A DNA stretch of 64,000 bases from Pseudomonadota bacterium. GTDB taxonomy: Bacteria; Pseudomonadota; Alphaproteobacteria; Rhizobiales; Xanthobacteraceae. Positions 27,264-36,327 of this stretch are shown piece by piece (the stretch's first letter is position 1; each line of letters begins with the position of its first letter). Below the pieces are notes generated by a model. The model was not told the origin of the DNA, searched no databases, and was given only the letters and a program-made list of their open reading frames with translations. Where the stretch lies: NCBI GenBank assembly GCA_023423415.1, contig JAFAFP010000156.1, positions 21,359 to 85,358 of the forward strand, read 5' to 3'. The position numbers and the translations under genes are program-made.

Positions 27264-28402
27264 ACGCGCCTCCCGGCAAACAACCGTGAGATGGCAGGCG
27301 CGATGTCGTTCAGCGGCAGAAGCGACGAACACAGACCGGCCTGCGCGACCGAACCTGGCATACCCCACACGACGCTTGTCGCTTCGTCCTGTGCGATGAC
27401 GCTTCCCCCGGATGTGACAATGTCATTGGCGCCGTCCGTGCCGTCCGTGCCCATGCCGGTCAGCACGAGACCGAGCACCCAACTGCCCCACACCATGGCC
27501 GCTGAAGAGAACAGGACGTCCACCGCCGGTTTGCAGAAATGCACCGGCGGCGCGTCGTCGAGGACGGCGATGGGCTGCCCCCCGGACCGCACGATGCGCA
27601 AATGCCGGTGCCCGGGCGCCACATAAATGCGGCCGGCGAGGACCGCCTCGCCATCCTCCGCTTCGCGCGCCGGTCGTCCCGTCGCACGCTCCAGATGCTC
27701 CGCAAGGATCGTGGTGAATGTCGGCGGCATGTGCTGCGTGATCAACACCGGCGCCTGATCGATCACAGGGCCGAGCCGCTTGCAGATTTCGGTCAGAGCT
27801 TGCGGCCCCCCAGTGGACGATCCGATCACCAGCACGCGTGGAGTGGCCGTCGATCCTGGTCGCAACGAGACGGTATCGTGCCGCTTGCCGGTGAATGGCA
27901 GCACATTGTCGAACGTCTGCGATTTGAGCCTTGCCTCGGCGACGCCACGGCGGTCCGGCTGCATCGGGCCACGCCGCGCGCGGACGCCAAGTTCGCGAAT
28001 TTTCGTCATTAAGGCATGACGATACGCTTCGTTGGTGATCGCGCCTTCCGCATCAGGCTTTTGGACACAGTCGAGCGCACCCAGGGCTAACGCACGCAGC
28101 GATATCTCCGCGTTGCGGCGCGTCAGCGTCGACGCCATGATGACGGCGACGCCAGGCTTCTGCTTGAGGATCAATGGCAGCGCTTCGATGCCATCCATAT
28201 CCGGCATCGCGATATCGAGCACAACAACATCTGGATCGGTGCGATCCAGCTTGTCGAGCGCTTCGCGCGCGGTTTGCACCGACGCGACGATTTCAATGCC
28301 CGTTTCGAGCTCGCTCCAGCGGCGAATGAAGCCTCGAGCGATGGCGGAATCATCGACCACCATCACCCTGACGGGCACGGTGGGCAGAAGGCAATCCTGC
28401 AT
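27260..28402 (-). CDS. cheB: Chemotaxis response regulator / methylesterase CheB
   Basis: A receiver domain joined to a methylesterase, about 380 aa. The receiver has VMVVDDSAIARGF, the phosphoacceptor in VVVLDIAMPDMDG, and the conserved lysine in VQKP. The esterase triad is visible: serine in IGSSTGGPQAL, histidine in ITQHMPPTFT and aspartate in LTGMGTDGTDGA. It removes methyl groups from, and deamidates, chemoreceptors. The start is uncertain: the ATG at 28402 is chosen, while a GTG at 28435 would add 11 residues; neither has a clear ribosome-binding site. It overlaps cheR by GTGA. Confidence 0.94.
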   Translation of the reverse strand: MQDCLLPTVPVRVMVVDDSAIARGFIRRWSELETGIEIVASVQTAREALDKLDRTDPDVVVLDIAMPDMDGIEALPLILKQKPGVAVIMASTLTRRNAEISLRALALGALDCVQKPDAEGAITNEAYRHALMTKIRELGVRARRGPMQPDRRGVAEARLKSQTFDNVLPFTGKRHDTVSLRPGSTATPRVLVIGSSTGGPQALTEICKRLGPVIDQAPVLITQHMPPTFTTILAEHLERATGRPAREAEDGEAVLAGRIYVAPGHRHLRIVRSGGQPIAVLDDAPPVHFCKPAVDVLFSSAAMVWGSWVLGLVLTGMGTDGTDGANDIVTSGGSVIAQDEATSVVWGMPGSVAQAGLCSSLLPLNDIAPAISRLFAGRRV

Positions 28403-28454
28403 GCTATGTGTCAGACCGGTCACAATACTCACCACCGGGCAAAGCTGTTGCCAT

Positions 28455-28820
28455 TCAGATCAACCCGACTTCCTGAAATTTCGCTTCGACAATGTCGCGA
28501 TCAAACGGCTTCATGATGTATTCATTCGCGCCGGCGTGCAGCGCGCGCGCGATATGTGCGACATCGTTCTCAGTCGTGCAGAACACGACTTTCGGGCGAT
28601 CCCCCCCCGGCATACGGCGCAGGGCCTTCAGGAAGTCGTAGCCGTCCATCTTCGGCATGTTCCAGTCGAGCAGAATTGCATCCGGCAACATGCGCTGACA
28701 CGCATCGAGCGCTTGCTGCCCGTCTTCTGCCTCAACGGTCTGAAAATCCATCCCTTCGAGAATGCGCTTTGCGACTTTGCGGATGACGCTGGAATCATCG
28801 ACAACAAGGCAGGTTTTCAT
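28455..28820 (-). CDS. cheY: Single-domain response regulator CheY
   Basis: A 121-aa stand-alone receiver. Acidic pocket D8-D9, phosphoacceptor D52 in LLDWNMPKMDG, the switch threonine in FCTTEND and the lysine in YIMKPFD are all intact. The ATG at 28820 is preceded by GAGGTG. The motif CTTEN rather than the SAExx of enteric CheY suggests the alphaproteobacterial type. It is the only CheY in this operon and may act on the motor or drain phosphate from CheA. Confidence 0.94.
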   Translation of the reverse strand: MKTCLVVDDSSVIRKVAKRILEGMDFQTVEAEDGQQALDACQRMLPDAILLDWNMPKMDGYDFLKALRRMPGGDRPKVVFCTTENDVAHIARALHAGANEYIMKPFDRDIVEAKFQEVGLI

Positions 28821-28869
28821 CACACCTCACATATTCAACTTGCGCGGTTCAATCCGCATTGCCGCCGCA

Positions 28870-29334
28870 CTATGCGGCCATTTCCACTGGCTTGAAGTCG
28901 ATCAAGCGATCGACATCGAGAATGACAAGAAGGCCGGCATCAAGACGGTGAACGCCGGAAGCAATCTGCTTTAGACAGCCATCGAGATTCACCGGAACCG
29001 GCTCTGCGGTATCCGCGGTGAGCTTCAACACTTCGCCGACGGCATCGATGACCAGACCGTAGGCCTCGCCGGCCTGATCGATCCCGACCGCCATCGTCGC
29101 TTCACAGGCATCACTCGAAAGCCCGAGCCGACGCCGCAGATCGATCGCGGTCACGATGCGTCCGCGCAAATTGATCACGCCTGCAATGTCGTCAGGCGCC
29201 AACGGCACGCGGGTCAGTTTGTGCAGCATGAAGACATCCTGAACCCGCGCGATCGGCAATCCGAACAACTGGCCGTTGACGGTGATGGTGACGTATTCAG
29301 TTGCGGAGCTGATTGGGGTACGTGCTTCTGACAT
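28870..29334 (-). CDS. cheW: Chemotaxis adaptor CheW
   Basis: A 154-aa CheW scaffold joining CheA to receptors. The typical run is EYVTITVNGQLFGLPIARVQDVF, then VPLAPDDIAGVINLRGRIVTAIDLRRRLGL, and GLVIDAVGEVLKL. The ATG at 29334 lies one base after the cheA stop. The open frame extends 17 codons upstream within cheA, but the shorter form has the family length. It is followed by cheY after 49 bases. Confidence 0.94.
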   Translation of the reverse strand: MSEARTPISSATEYVTITVNGQLFGLPIARVQDVFMLHKLTRVPLAPDDIAGVINLRGRIVTAIDLRRRLGLSSDACEATMAVGIDQAGEAYGLVIDAVGEVLKLTADTAEPVPVNLDGCLKQIASGVHRLDAGLLVILDVDRLIDFKPVEMAA

Positions 29335-29335
29335 G

Positions 29336-31942
29336 TCAGGCAGCCCGATTGATGGCGGCATCCGTCTGCTCCTTGATCGAAGCAATCAGACCCTGGCGGT
29401 CGAATTTCGCAACAAAATCATTGAAGCCGGCACGGCGTACGCGTTCGATCATCTCAGGCGTTGTCATGGATGACAGCGCAATAACTGGGATCGTCTCCTT
29501 GCGTTCGGTACGAATGGCCCTCGCCAGGGCGAGACCATCCATGTCAGGCATGTCGAGGTCGGTCACGACGAGATCGAACTCGCGACCGCTGCGAATGAGG
29601 TCATGCGCTTCCCGGCCGCTGGCCGCGGCGGTGACGCTGAAGCCGGCCGCTCGCAGCACTGGAACAAGCATATTCCGGAAGAACGTGGAGTCATCGACCA
29701 GCAAGAGATGTCGCGCCTCGCGCGCTCCGACATCGCCCCTTGCCCCCAAACCATCGGAGAAGGCAAGCGGCAGATAGTGACTGACATCGACGATGTCGGT
29801 CGCCTCACCTTTCACGATGGCCGATCCAAGAATGCCTGGCCGCTCGTCCGTGACCTGGATATCGAATTCCTCTTCAACGATATCGACAATCTCATCGACG
29901 AGCAGCGCCATGGGTCGATGACCATCAGAGAAGACAAGCAACGGCTGCGTGCCCTTCTCTCTCACCCGAACGCATTCCCCCGGCCGGATCAACGGCATGA
30001 GCTGCCCGCGATATTGGAGAAGGTACCGGTTGCCGGCAATTTCTATCTTGCGAACATCGATCTCTTCAAGTCGTGTCACCAGCGACAGCGGCACGGCGCG
30101 TTGCGCCGGCGAACCGGCCCGAAAGATCAGAAGCGAGGTCTTGTCCTGAGTTGCAACCTCCCGCTCGCTTTCGTCGGACAACTCGATGCCGAGACCAGCG
30201 ACACGCGTGGATCCGAACGACGCCGCAATACCATTCGGATCGAGGATCATGATCACGGCGCCATCGCCAAGGATCGTATTGCCGGAAAATGCATGAATGT
30301 GCCGAAGCTTCGACGCCATCGGCTTGACGACGATTTCTTCCGTATGAAAGACGCGATCGACGACAAGGCCGAACGAGTCCGGACCGATCTGCGTCACCAC
30401 CACAAACCCGTCTTCGCCCTCCTGCTCCGCCACGTCGCCCAGACGCAACAACTTGCGCAGATGAATAAGCGGGAGCAACTTGTTCCGCAGCCGCAGGACC
30501 GGCGTATTCTTGATCCGCTCGATACGGTTTTCATGGTTCGGGCGCACGCGGACGAGTTCCATGACAGCGACCTGCGGCATGGCAAAGCGTTCACCGGCAG
30601 CATCGACGATCAGGGCGGACACAATGGCGAGCGTAAGCGGAATCTTGATGACGAAGGACGCGCCTTGCCCAGGCACCGATTTGACATCGATCGTGCCGCC
30701 GATCTGGTCGATATTGCTTTGCACGACATCCATCCCGACGCCACGGCCGGAAATATTGGTGATCGTGTCCGCCGTTGACATGCCCGCGGCGAAGATGAAG
30801 CGATGGATCTGAGTTTCCGACATCTTGTCGAGTTCTGTGTCGGTCGCGAGACCCAATGCCAGCGCTTTCGTTCGGATCTTTGCGGTGTTCAGACCACGGC
30901 CATCGTCAGCCACTTCGACAATGATATGGCCACCCTCATGGCGCGCGGTCAGGCGAATGGTGGCGCGCTCCGACTTGCCCAAAGCGCGTCGCTCCGCCCG
31001 CGTTTCGATGCCGTGATCCGCAGAGTTGCGGACCATATGGGTCAACGGGTCCTTGATCATGTCGAGCACCTGCCGATCGAGCTCGGTCTCGGCGCCCTGC
31101 ATTTCAAGTTCGATCTGCTTACCAAGCTCGCCGGCGAGGTCGCGCACCAGCCGCGGCAACTTCTGCCAGGCGTTGCCGATCGGCTGCATTCGCGTCTTCA
31201 TGACGCCTTCCTGCAACTCTGCTGTGACATGCGAGAGCCGTTGCAGGGGAACCTTGAATTCCGTTTCCGCCTGATGCCGCAGGAGCTCCATCAACTGATT
31301 GCGGGTCAGCACTAGCTCCGACACCATCGTCATCAAGTGTTCGAGCGTGTCGACATTGACGCGGATCGTATGGCCAGCAATCTTGCTGTCCGGAAACGCC
31401 TCGCTCTTGGGATGAGACTTTGCGACCTGTGATGGTGCAGGCCCGGGCGTCTCACGGAACGCCCTTTCAAGTTCATCGAGCGTGGCTTCACCAGGCTTCA
31501 ACGGGCGCTCAAGCACCTGATAAATCAACGATCCTTCGGTATGTGCCTGCTGCGATGCATTTTTGTTGACCTGATGCGACATGGCATCGAGTCGTTCGAT
31601 CAGATCGACATCAGTCCCGTTCGGTTCGCCTTCGCGTTTTTCAAGCGCGTCCAGGATTTCCTTGATGCGATCAATCGTGGTGAGAATCAACGTGACGGCA
31701 TCTTCGGTCACCGGCATGCCGTCGCGGAATTTGCCCATCAGGCTTTCCGCCGCATGTGCCAGCGCCGCAAGCCGCGGCAGTCCGAGAAAGCCGCAAGTGC
31801 CTTTGATGGTGTGAACGAGCCGGAAAATATTCGCCAGAATCTCGGCGTTGTTCGGCTCCTGCTCAAAACGCACGAGCTCGACATCGACCGTATCGAGACT
31901 CTCATGAGTCTCGGTCAAGAAATCACGCAACAACTCGTCCAT
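29336..31942 (-). CDS. cheA: Hybrid chemotaxis histidine kinase CheA with receiver domain
   Basis: An 868-aa CheA. Order: Hpt with H44 in LVHTIKGTCGFLG; a linker; dimerisation helices with VDTLEHLMTMVSELVLTRNQLME; kinase with the N box (HMVRNSADHGIE) and G boxes (VADDGRGLN, GRGVGMDVV); a CheW-like domain; what looks like a second CheW-like domain (TSLLIFRAG to VDVSHYLPL); and a C-terminal receiver with LLLVDDSTFFR and the phosphoacceptor in LVVTDLDMPDMDG. No clear P2-type CheY-binding domain is seen between Hpt and dimerisation. The fused receiver is a built-in phosphate sink or output. The start ATG at 31942 has a poor ribosome-binding site. Confidence 0.95.
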   Translation of the reverse strand: MDELLRDFLTETHESLDTVDVELVRFEQEPNNAEILANIFRLVHTIKGTCGFLGLPRLAALAHAAESLMGKFRDGMPVTEDAVTLILTTIDRIKEILDALEKREGEPNGTDVDLIERLDAMSHQVNKNASQQAHTEGSLIYQVLERPLKPGEATLDELERAFRETPGPAPSQVAKSHPKSEAFPDSKIAGHTIRVNVDTLEHLMTMVSELVLTRNQLMELLRHQAETEFKVPLQRLSHVTAELQEGVMKTRMQPIGNAWQKLPRLVRDLAGELGKQIELEMQGAETELDRQVLDMIKDPLTHMVRNSADHGIETRAERRALGKSERATIRLTARHEGGHIIVEVADDGRGLNTAKIRTKALALGLATDTELDKMSETQIHRFIFAAGMSTADTITNISGRGVGMDVVQSNIDQIGGTIDVKSVPGQGASFVIKIPLTLAIVSALIVDAAGERFAMPQVAVMELVRVRPNHENRIERIKNTPVLRLRNKLLPLIHLRKLLRLGDVAEQEGEDGFVVVTQIGPDSFGLVVDRVFHTEEIVVKPMASKLRHIHAFSGNTILGDGAVIMILDPNGIAASFGSTRVAGLGIELSDESEREVATQDKTSLLIFRAGSPAQRAVPLSLVTRLEEIDVRKIEIAGNRYLLQYRGQLMPLIRPGECVRVREKGTQPLLVFSDGHRPMALLVDEIVDIVEEEFDIQVTDERPGILGSAIVKGEATDIVDVSHYLPLAFSDGLGARGDVGAREARHLLLVDDSTFFRNMLVPVLRAAGFSVTAAASGREAHDLIRSGREFDLVVTDLDMPDMDGLALARAIRTERKETIPVIALSSMTTPEMIERVRRAGFNDFVAKFDRQGLIASIKEQTDAAINRAA

Positions 31943-32053
31943 TGCAAAAGGCCTTTTACGCCGGAAGGCCCTTCCAGCGTTTCACCATCCACAATGGTAG
32001 TATGTTGATAACCGTTTAATTTAGAGTAAGGGCGAACGCCGGGTTGCGCACCA

Positions 32054-32068
32054 TTTACCGCTCGTTAA
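32054..32068. promoter_or_regulatory. Near-consensus CtrA-type site upstream of cheA
   Basis: TTTA, seven bases, TTAA: one mismatch from TTAA-N7-TTAA. It lies 112 bases before cheA in the 144-base gap to chpT. The neighbouring ChpT is the protein that phosphorylates CtrA, which makes the match interesting but does not prove binding. Confidence 0.3.
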
Positions 32069-32086
32069 CTACGTCCCGGCAGCAAC

Positions 32087-32728
32087 TCATTGCGCAGCGA
32101 TAACGATGACCTGTTCCTCGTGAACGGCAGTGACCGTCATCCCGCATTCTTTTGCGAGAAGTCCCGTGTAGTACGGCTGTACGGCATGCGCATCGACCGA
32201 CCCGTTATGCGAGCTCCCCGTCAGCAACTCAGGCACCGCTGCGGGCACTTTGGCGTAACCGCCGGTCGCTGAAATCCTGAACCCCAAGGTCTCCCCTTCG
32301 CCAACCGGATCGACGGTGATCTGACCGCCGCGCGGAATTGACTGCCCCGCAATCAGCAGCATGTTGAGCACGAGCTTCACACGGTTCTTGGCGAGCAACA
32401 GACGCGGCAAATTCCATGCAAGTTTGGTCTTTTCATCCTCGAGGAAGCCACGCGCCACTTTTTCCGCATCGCCAAGATCGATCTGCGCCCCGGCCGACCC
32501 CGCCGCGCCGAAGGCAAGACGGCAGAATTGCAATTTGGCAGAGGCCTGATGGACACTCTTTTTGATCAGGTCCATGGCAAAAGCCTTGGTTTCCTGATCG
32601 TTGTCGTCTTCCATTACCTCAAGGCCATTGACTATCGCACCGACCGGGCTGATGAGGTCGTGGCAGACCCTCGAACAGAGCAGGGCGGCGAGATCCAAAG
32701 GTTCGACATTGGCGAGCGTCGAGGACAT
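32087..32728 (-). CDS. chpT: Histidine phosphotransferase ChpT
   Basis: A 213-aa ChpT, the phosphorelay protein that carries phosphate from the kinase CckA to CtrA and CpdR in alphaproteobacteria. It has a histidine-kinase-like architecture: a dimerisation/phosphotransfer helix with H23 in LLCSRVCHDLISPVGAIVNG, then a degenerate ATPase-like domain (NRVKLVLNMLLIAGQSIPRGG) that lacks functional G boxes. The ATG at 32728 is chosen over an upstream ATG because the shorter protein has the normal N-terminus. It lies upstream of cheA on the same strand, separated by 144 bases. Confidence 0.9.
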   Translation of the reverse strand: MSSTLANVEPLDLAALLCSRVCHDLISPVGAIVNGLEVMEDDNDQETKAFAMDLIKKSVHQASAKLQFCRLAFGAAGSAGAQIDLGDAEKVARGFLEDEKTKLAWNLPRLLLAKNRVKLVLNMLLIAGQSIPRGGQITVDPVGEGETLGFRISATGGYAKVPAAVPELLTGSSHNGSVDAHAVQPYYTGLLAKECGMTVTAVHEEQVIVIAAQ

Positions 32729-32853
32729 GAATTTGGCTCCGGTATTGACGGCGACCGAACACGAATCATTCAATTTTCAGGCACCAAACGCTTGATACAC
32801 CGCGCTTGCTTCATCGCCAAGACGCGCACGAACGCGAAGGATTCCGTAAGCTT

Positions 32854-33690
32854 ATGATACATCGCGATAATTTTGCCGATCCGCGGTTGCTTGATGAAAT
32901 GACGGATATTGCATCACGCGCTGCGGCCGCGATCATGCGCGTGCGCGAAAATGGCGCTGCGGTGCGAACCAAATCGGATTCAAGTCCGGTGACGGAAGCC
33001 GACGAAGCGGCCGAGGCGATCATTCTGGAAGGACTTGCAAGCATCCTGCCCGGCATTGCGGTGGTGTCCGAAGAAGCCGCGTCGCAGACCGAAACCGTTC
33101 ATGTGCCCGATACATTCATCCTGGTCGATCCGCTCGACGGCACACGCGAATTCATCGATGGGCGCGATGAATTCACTGTCAATATCGCGATCATCCAGAA
33201 CGGACGGCCGGTTGCTGGCGTGGTCGGCGCGCCGGCTCTCGGCACGATCTGGCGCGGCGCGATGACCGCAGGTTCCGAACGGCTTGAACTTGCTCCGGGC
33301 GCAGCGCCCCAGGACGCAAAGTCGAAAGTGCCGCTTCACACCGCCGCGCATCGCGGAGGCGCATGGCGTGCGATGGTCAGCCGCTCGCATCTCGATCCAG
33401 CGACCGAAACATGGCTCACGCGATTTCCCGCAATCGAGCGGATGGACTGCGGATCGTCGGTCAAGTTTTGCCGGATCGCGGAGGGCAAGGCCGATGTCTA
33501 TCCCCGGCTTGGCCGCACATCCGAATGGGACATCGCGGCGGGCGACGCAGTCTTGAGTGCCGCCGGCGGCGTTGTGCTGACCTTGGATGGCGAACCGGTG
33601 CGCTATGGACAGGTGTCGCGCAATCTGAAGGTGCCGTCATTCATCGCCTGGTGCGACGCGGCGGATGCGGCGAAGTATTCCGCGTCTTAA
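32854..33690 (+). CDS. cysQ: 3'(2'),5'-bisphosphate nucleotidase
   Basis: A 278-aa inositol-monophosphatase-superfamily enzyme that removes PAP, a by-product of sulfate assimilation. Metal-binding motifs are SPVTEADEAAEAII, EE in VVSEEAAS, LVDPLDGTREFIDG and the late WDIAAGDAVLSAAGG; the FIDGRDEFTVNIAII continuation is typical of CysQ rather than SuhB. The ATG at 32854 is the likeliest start; 16 codons upstream remain open. No other sulfur gene is adjacent. Confidence 0.93.
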   Translation: MIHRDNFADPRLLDEMTDIASRAAAAIMRVRENGAAVRTKSDSSPVTEADEAAEAIILEGLASILPGIAVVSEEAASQTETVHVPDTFILVDPLDGTREFIDGRDEFTVNIAIIQNGRPVAGVVGAPALGTIWRGAMTAGSERLELAPGAAPQDAKSKVPLHTAAHRGGAWRAMVSRSHLDPATETWLTRFPAIERMDCGSSVKFCRIAEGKADVYPRLGRTSEWDIAAGDAVLSAAGGVVLTLDGEPVRYGQVSRNLKVPSFIAWCDAADAAKYSAS

Positions 33691-33693
33691 CGT

Positions 33694-34200
33694 CTATGGC
33701 ACGAGGGTTTTGCTGACGTCCGGCCAGTTCGCTTCCGCCTGCAACGCCATGCCGTCCGGGTCCGCCTCGAAGGCCTGCTTCGCTTCGGCGGATGCGAACA
33801 GGAACAGCCGCTGGTTATGCACCGCGAAGAACTCGGGATGGCCGGGCCGCGGAACGCCTTGCGACACCGCGGTCGGATCATAGCCGCCAAACTGCGGCAT
33901 ATAGACTTCGGGGTCGTTCTCGAACGCGGCGAGATTGCCTTCGTTCTTGAAGCGCCATGCAGCGCCCCCGTAATTCAGCTCCAGGCCCTCGTCGCCGGCC
34001 ATCGCTTTGCCGTCGGTGAAGTAGGCAACCGGATCGAAACCATAGATGGCAAGGCCGGAATTGCGATCGACGACGATCTGTTCGGTCGTCGCCGCCAGGG
34101 CGCCGCTGCTCTGCCACACCCCTGCGGCCAGACCGGCGCAAAGGCCGAGCGCACACACAAAGTGCAGGAATGACGGACGTTGACGGCCCAGTGTTGTCAT
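33694..34200 (-). CDS. Exported YHS-domain protein
   Basis: A 168-aa protein with an N-terminal signal or membrane anchor (FVCALGLCAGLAAGVWQSSG, likely cleavage near ALAA) and a YHS-like domain: IYGFDPVAYFTDGKAMAGDE, YGGAAWRFKNEGNLAAFE, and PQFGGYDPTAVSQG. YHS domains are proposed metal- or redox-linked modules, but the cysteine of many YHS proteins is missing here. The function is unknown. It ends three bases after the cysQ stop on the opposite strand and diverges from eipA. Confidence 0.82.
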   Translation of the reverse strand: MTTLGRQRPSFLHFVCALGLCAGLAAGVWQSSGALAATTEQIVVDRNSGLAIYGFDPVAYFTDGKAMAGDEGLELNYGGAAWRFKNEGNLAAFENDPEVYMPQFGGYDPTAVSQGVPRPGHPEFFAVHNQRLFLFASAEAKQAFEADPDGMALQAEANWPDVSKTLVP

Positions 34201-34306
34201 GATTCGGTCTGATAAGTGTTCCGATTCGGGTGCCATAGCTGACAGCATCCGTGTGAGTAACCGGTTAAGCCGGCGCGACCGATTTCTATTCCTGATGGAG
34301 CACCTG

Positions 34307-34867
34307 ATGCGTTCGTTGGTTCGAATTCTGGCGATTGCCGCCTGCCTGGCCGGCGCATTTACCCAGCCGGCCGCCGCACAGCAGACCCAGTATTCGTCAA
34401 ACGAGATTCTTGATTCCGGTCACCGCTTCTTCGGCACCGTGTCCCGGGGGCTCGCACAGGTGGTCGAGAAGGCCTTCAGTCAGTTCGGCCAGCCGAACGG
34501 CTACATCCTTGGCGAAGAAGCCAGCGGCGCATTCGTTGCCGGTCTGCGCTACGGCGAGGGCACGCTCTATACCAAGAATGCGGGGGACCTGCGGGTGTTC
34601 TGGCAAGGTCCGTCGGTCGGATTTGACGCCGGCGGCGAAGGCGCCCGCACCATGATGCTGGTTTACAACCTGCCCTCGACCGAAGCGATCTACGAGCGTT
34701 TCGGTGGCATCGACGGATCCGCCTATTTCATCGGCGGTTTCGGCATGACTGCCCTGACCGCCAATAACGTCGTTTTGGTGCCGATCCGGTCCGGCGTCGG
34801 ACTGCGGCTCGGGGCCAACCTCGGCTACTTGAAATTCACCCCCAAGGCGACCTGGAATCCGTTCTAA
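34307..34867 (+). CDS. eipA: DUF1134 envelope protein EipA
   Basis: A 186-aa periplasmic protein with a signal peptide (MRSLVRILAIAACLAGAFTQ, cleaved near AAAQ). The DUF1134 core is intact: GFFGTVSRGLAQVVEKAF-like text, GYILGEEASGAFVAGLRYGEG, and GARTMMLVYNLPSTEAIYERFGG. In Brucella the homologue EipA is a small periplasmic barrel needed for cell-envelope integrity. The ATG at 34307 has GGAG six bases upstream; an ATG 12 bases earlier overlaps that site. A TAACCGGTTA palindrome at 34258-34267 lies in the divergent region. Confidence 0.9.
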   Translation: MRSLVRILAIAACLAGAFTQPAAAQQTQYSSNEILDSGHRFFGTVSRGLAQVVEKAFSQFGQPNGYILGEEASGAFVAGLRYGEGTLYTKNAGDLRVFWQGPSVGFDAGGEGARTMMLVYNLPSTEAIYERFGGIDGSAYFIGGFGMTALTANNVVLVPIRSGVGLRLGANLGYLKFTPKATWNPF

Positions 34868-35003
34868 TCTTCTCTGATAACAACGGAATTATCTTTCCCG
34901 CCACGTGCCGGCCGGTCTAGGTTAGCCGCGGAACGGCGCTGGCAAGCGACAGGGCCGTTATGGCATTGTTCCCGCCAAATTCGCGCCCCTCGGAGTACCG
35001 GTC

Positions 35004-36275
35004 ATGATCGAGCCGGCCATGTATCTCGGCATCGGCTTTCTCATTGCGAGCCTGTTGGGGCTTATTTTCATACCGCTGGTGCATTCCCGGGCCGTCCGCC
35101 TGACGATCCGCCGGATGGAAGCGGCGACCCCGATGTCCATGGCCGAAATCCAGGCCGACAAGGACCAGCTCCGCGCCGAATTCGCGATGTCGACGCGGCG
35201 GCTGGAAATGAGTGTTGACCAGCTCAAAGCCAAGAACACGAGCCAGCTCGCCGAACTCGGCAAGAGAACCGATGCCATCAATCGCCTGAAAGTCGATCTC
35301 GGCGAGAAATCGGTCACCATCTCGGCGCTGGAAACCCGCCAAAAGGCGCTCACCGAGCAGATCAGCGCGACCGAAGACGAATTGTCGGACAAGACGCTCA
35401 GCCTGCACGAAACCAGCAACAATCTGAGCGACAAGCTGGCCGAGCTTGCGCGTATAACCTCGGAACTGGGCGACCGGACAGCCACCACCGATAGCCAGCG
35501 CATCGAAATCATTTCGCTGAACACGCAGATCGAGGCCTTAAAAGTTCGGATCACCGATTACGAGATCGACATCAAGAAGACGCAGGACCGGCTTGAACGA
35601 GAGCAGGCGGAAGTTGCAAAGACCTCTGCCAGCCTGAACGAGGAACGCAACAAGGTCGAACATCTCGGTCAGCGCATCGGTCAACTCGAAGAGCAATTGG
35701 CCGCGCAAACGATGGAATCCCAGTCGCTGAGCAAACGCGCGGCCGAACTTGACGAGCGCATTGCCGATCAAAAGCGCCTTCTGGTCGAGCGCGAATTCGA
35801 GTGTGACCGGCTGAAGGCGGAACTGGAAAATGCACGACGCACAGGCTTTCACCTGCGTGAGGAAATTGCCTCGACCGGCAGCCAGTTGCGGGAAACGATC
35901 CGCAATCTTACCGCCGAGAATGAGGTGCTGCAGAAGGAGCTGGCGCTGGCCACGGCTGAGCGCTCAAAACTGCAGACCGAGATCGGCGCGATGAAGCGCG
36001 AGACCGAATCGACATGGGCGGCGGAACGGGTTGAGAACGCACTCCTGCGCGAACGGATCAACGATGTCGCTGCCGAAGTCGCCAAGCTGGCGGTGACGCT
36101 TGAAGGACCCAATTCTCCGATCGAAGCCATTCTCGCATCGGAGACCGCGCCATCAGTCCACAAAGGCAGCGACAAATCCGCTTCAACCGCAACACCCGAC
36201 GACCAAAAGGGGGGCCTCGCCGATCGTATGCGGGCGTTGCAAAACCGCGCATCGCGTCTGGCCCCGCAATCGTAA
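35004..36275 (+). CDS. Single-pass membrane protein with long coiled coil
   Basis: A 423-aa protein. One N-terminal membrane helix (MYLGIGFLIASLLGLIFIPL) is followed by a short basic stretch (HSRAVRLTIRRM) and about 300 residues of heptad-rich coiled coil dominated by E, L, K, A, Q and R. The C-terminal ~60 residues are low-complexity, ending in a basic RMRALQNRASRLAPQS. There is no recognised enzyme domain. The basic residues after the helix place the coiled coil in the cytoplasm. CGGAG precedes the start. Homologues exist in related genera from memory, but no function is known to me. Confidence 0.8.
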   Translation: MIEPAMYLGIGFLIASLLGLIFIPLVHSRAVRLTIRRMEAATPMSMAEIQADKDQLRAEFAMSTRRLEMSVDQLKAKNTSQLAELGKRTDAINRLKVDLGEKSVTISALETRQKALTEQISATEDELSDKTLSLHETSNNLSDKLAELARITSELGDRTATTDSQRIEIISLNTQIEALKVRITDYEIDIKKTQDRLEREQAEVAKTSASLNEERNKVEHLGQRIGQLEEQLAAQTMESQSLSKRAAELDERIADQKRLLVEREFECDRLKAELENARRTGFHLREEIASTGSQLRETIRNLTAENEVLQKELALATAERSKLQTEIGAMKRETESTWAAERVENALLRERINDVAAEVAKLAVTLEGPNSPIEAILASETAPSVHKGSDKSASTATPDDQKGGLADRMRALQNRASRLAPQS

Positions 36276-36322
36276 ATACTCCAAGCATCCGGTGTATCCT
36301 CGACGGCATAATGTTGGAGTAT
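36276..36322 (+). promoter_or_regulatory. Inverted repeat covering a ribosome-binding site
   Basis: ATACTCCAA (36276-36284) and TTGGAGTAT (36314-36322) are perfect 9-bp complements, extendable by CAT/ATG past a bulged G. The right arm contains GGAG, the probable Shine-Dalgarno sequence eight bases before the ATG at 36328. As RNA it could hide the ribosome-binding site; as DNA it could be an operator. Confidence 0.5.
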
Positions 36323-36327
36323 CAGGA

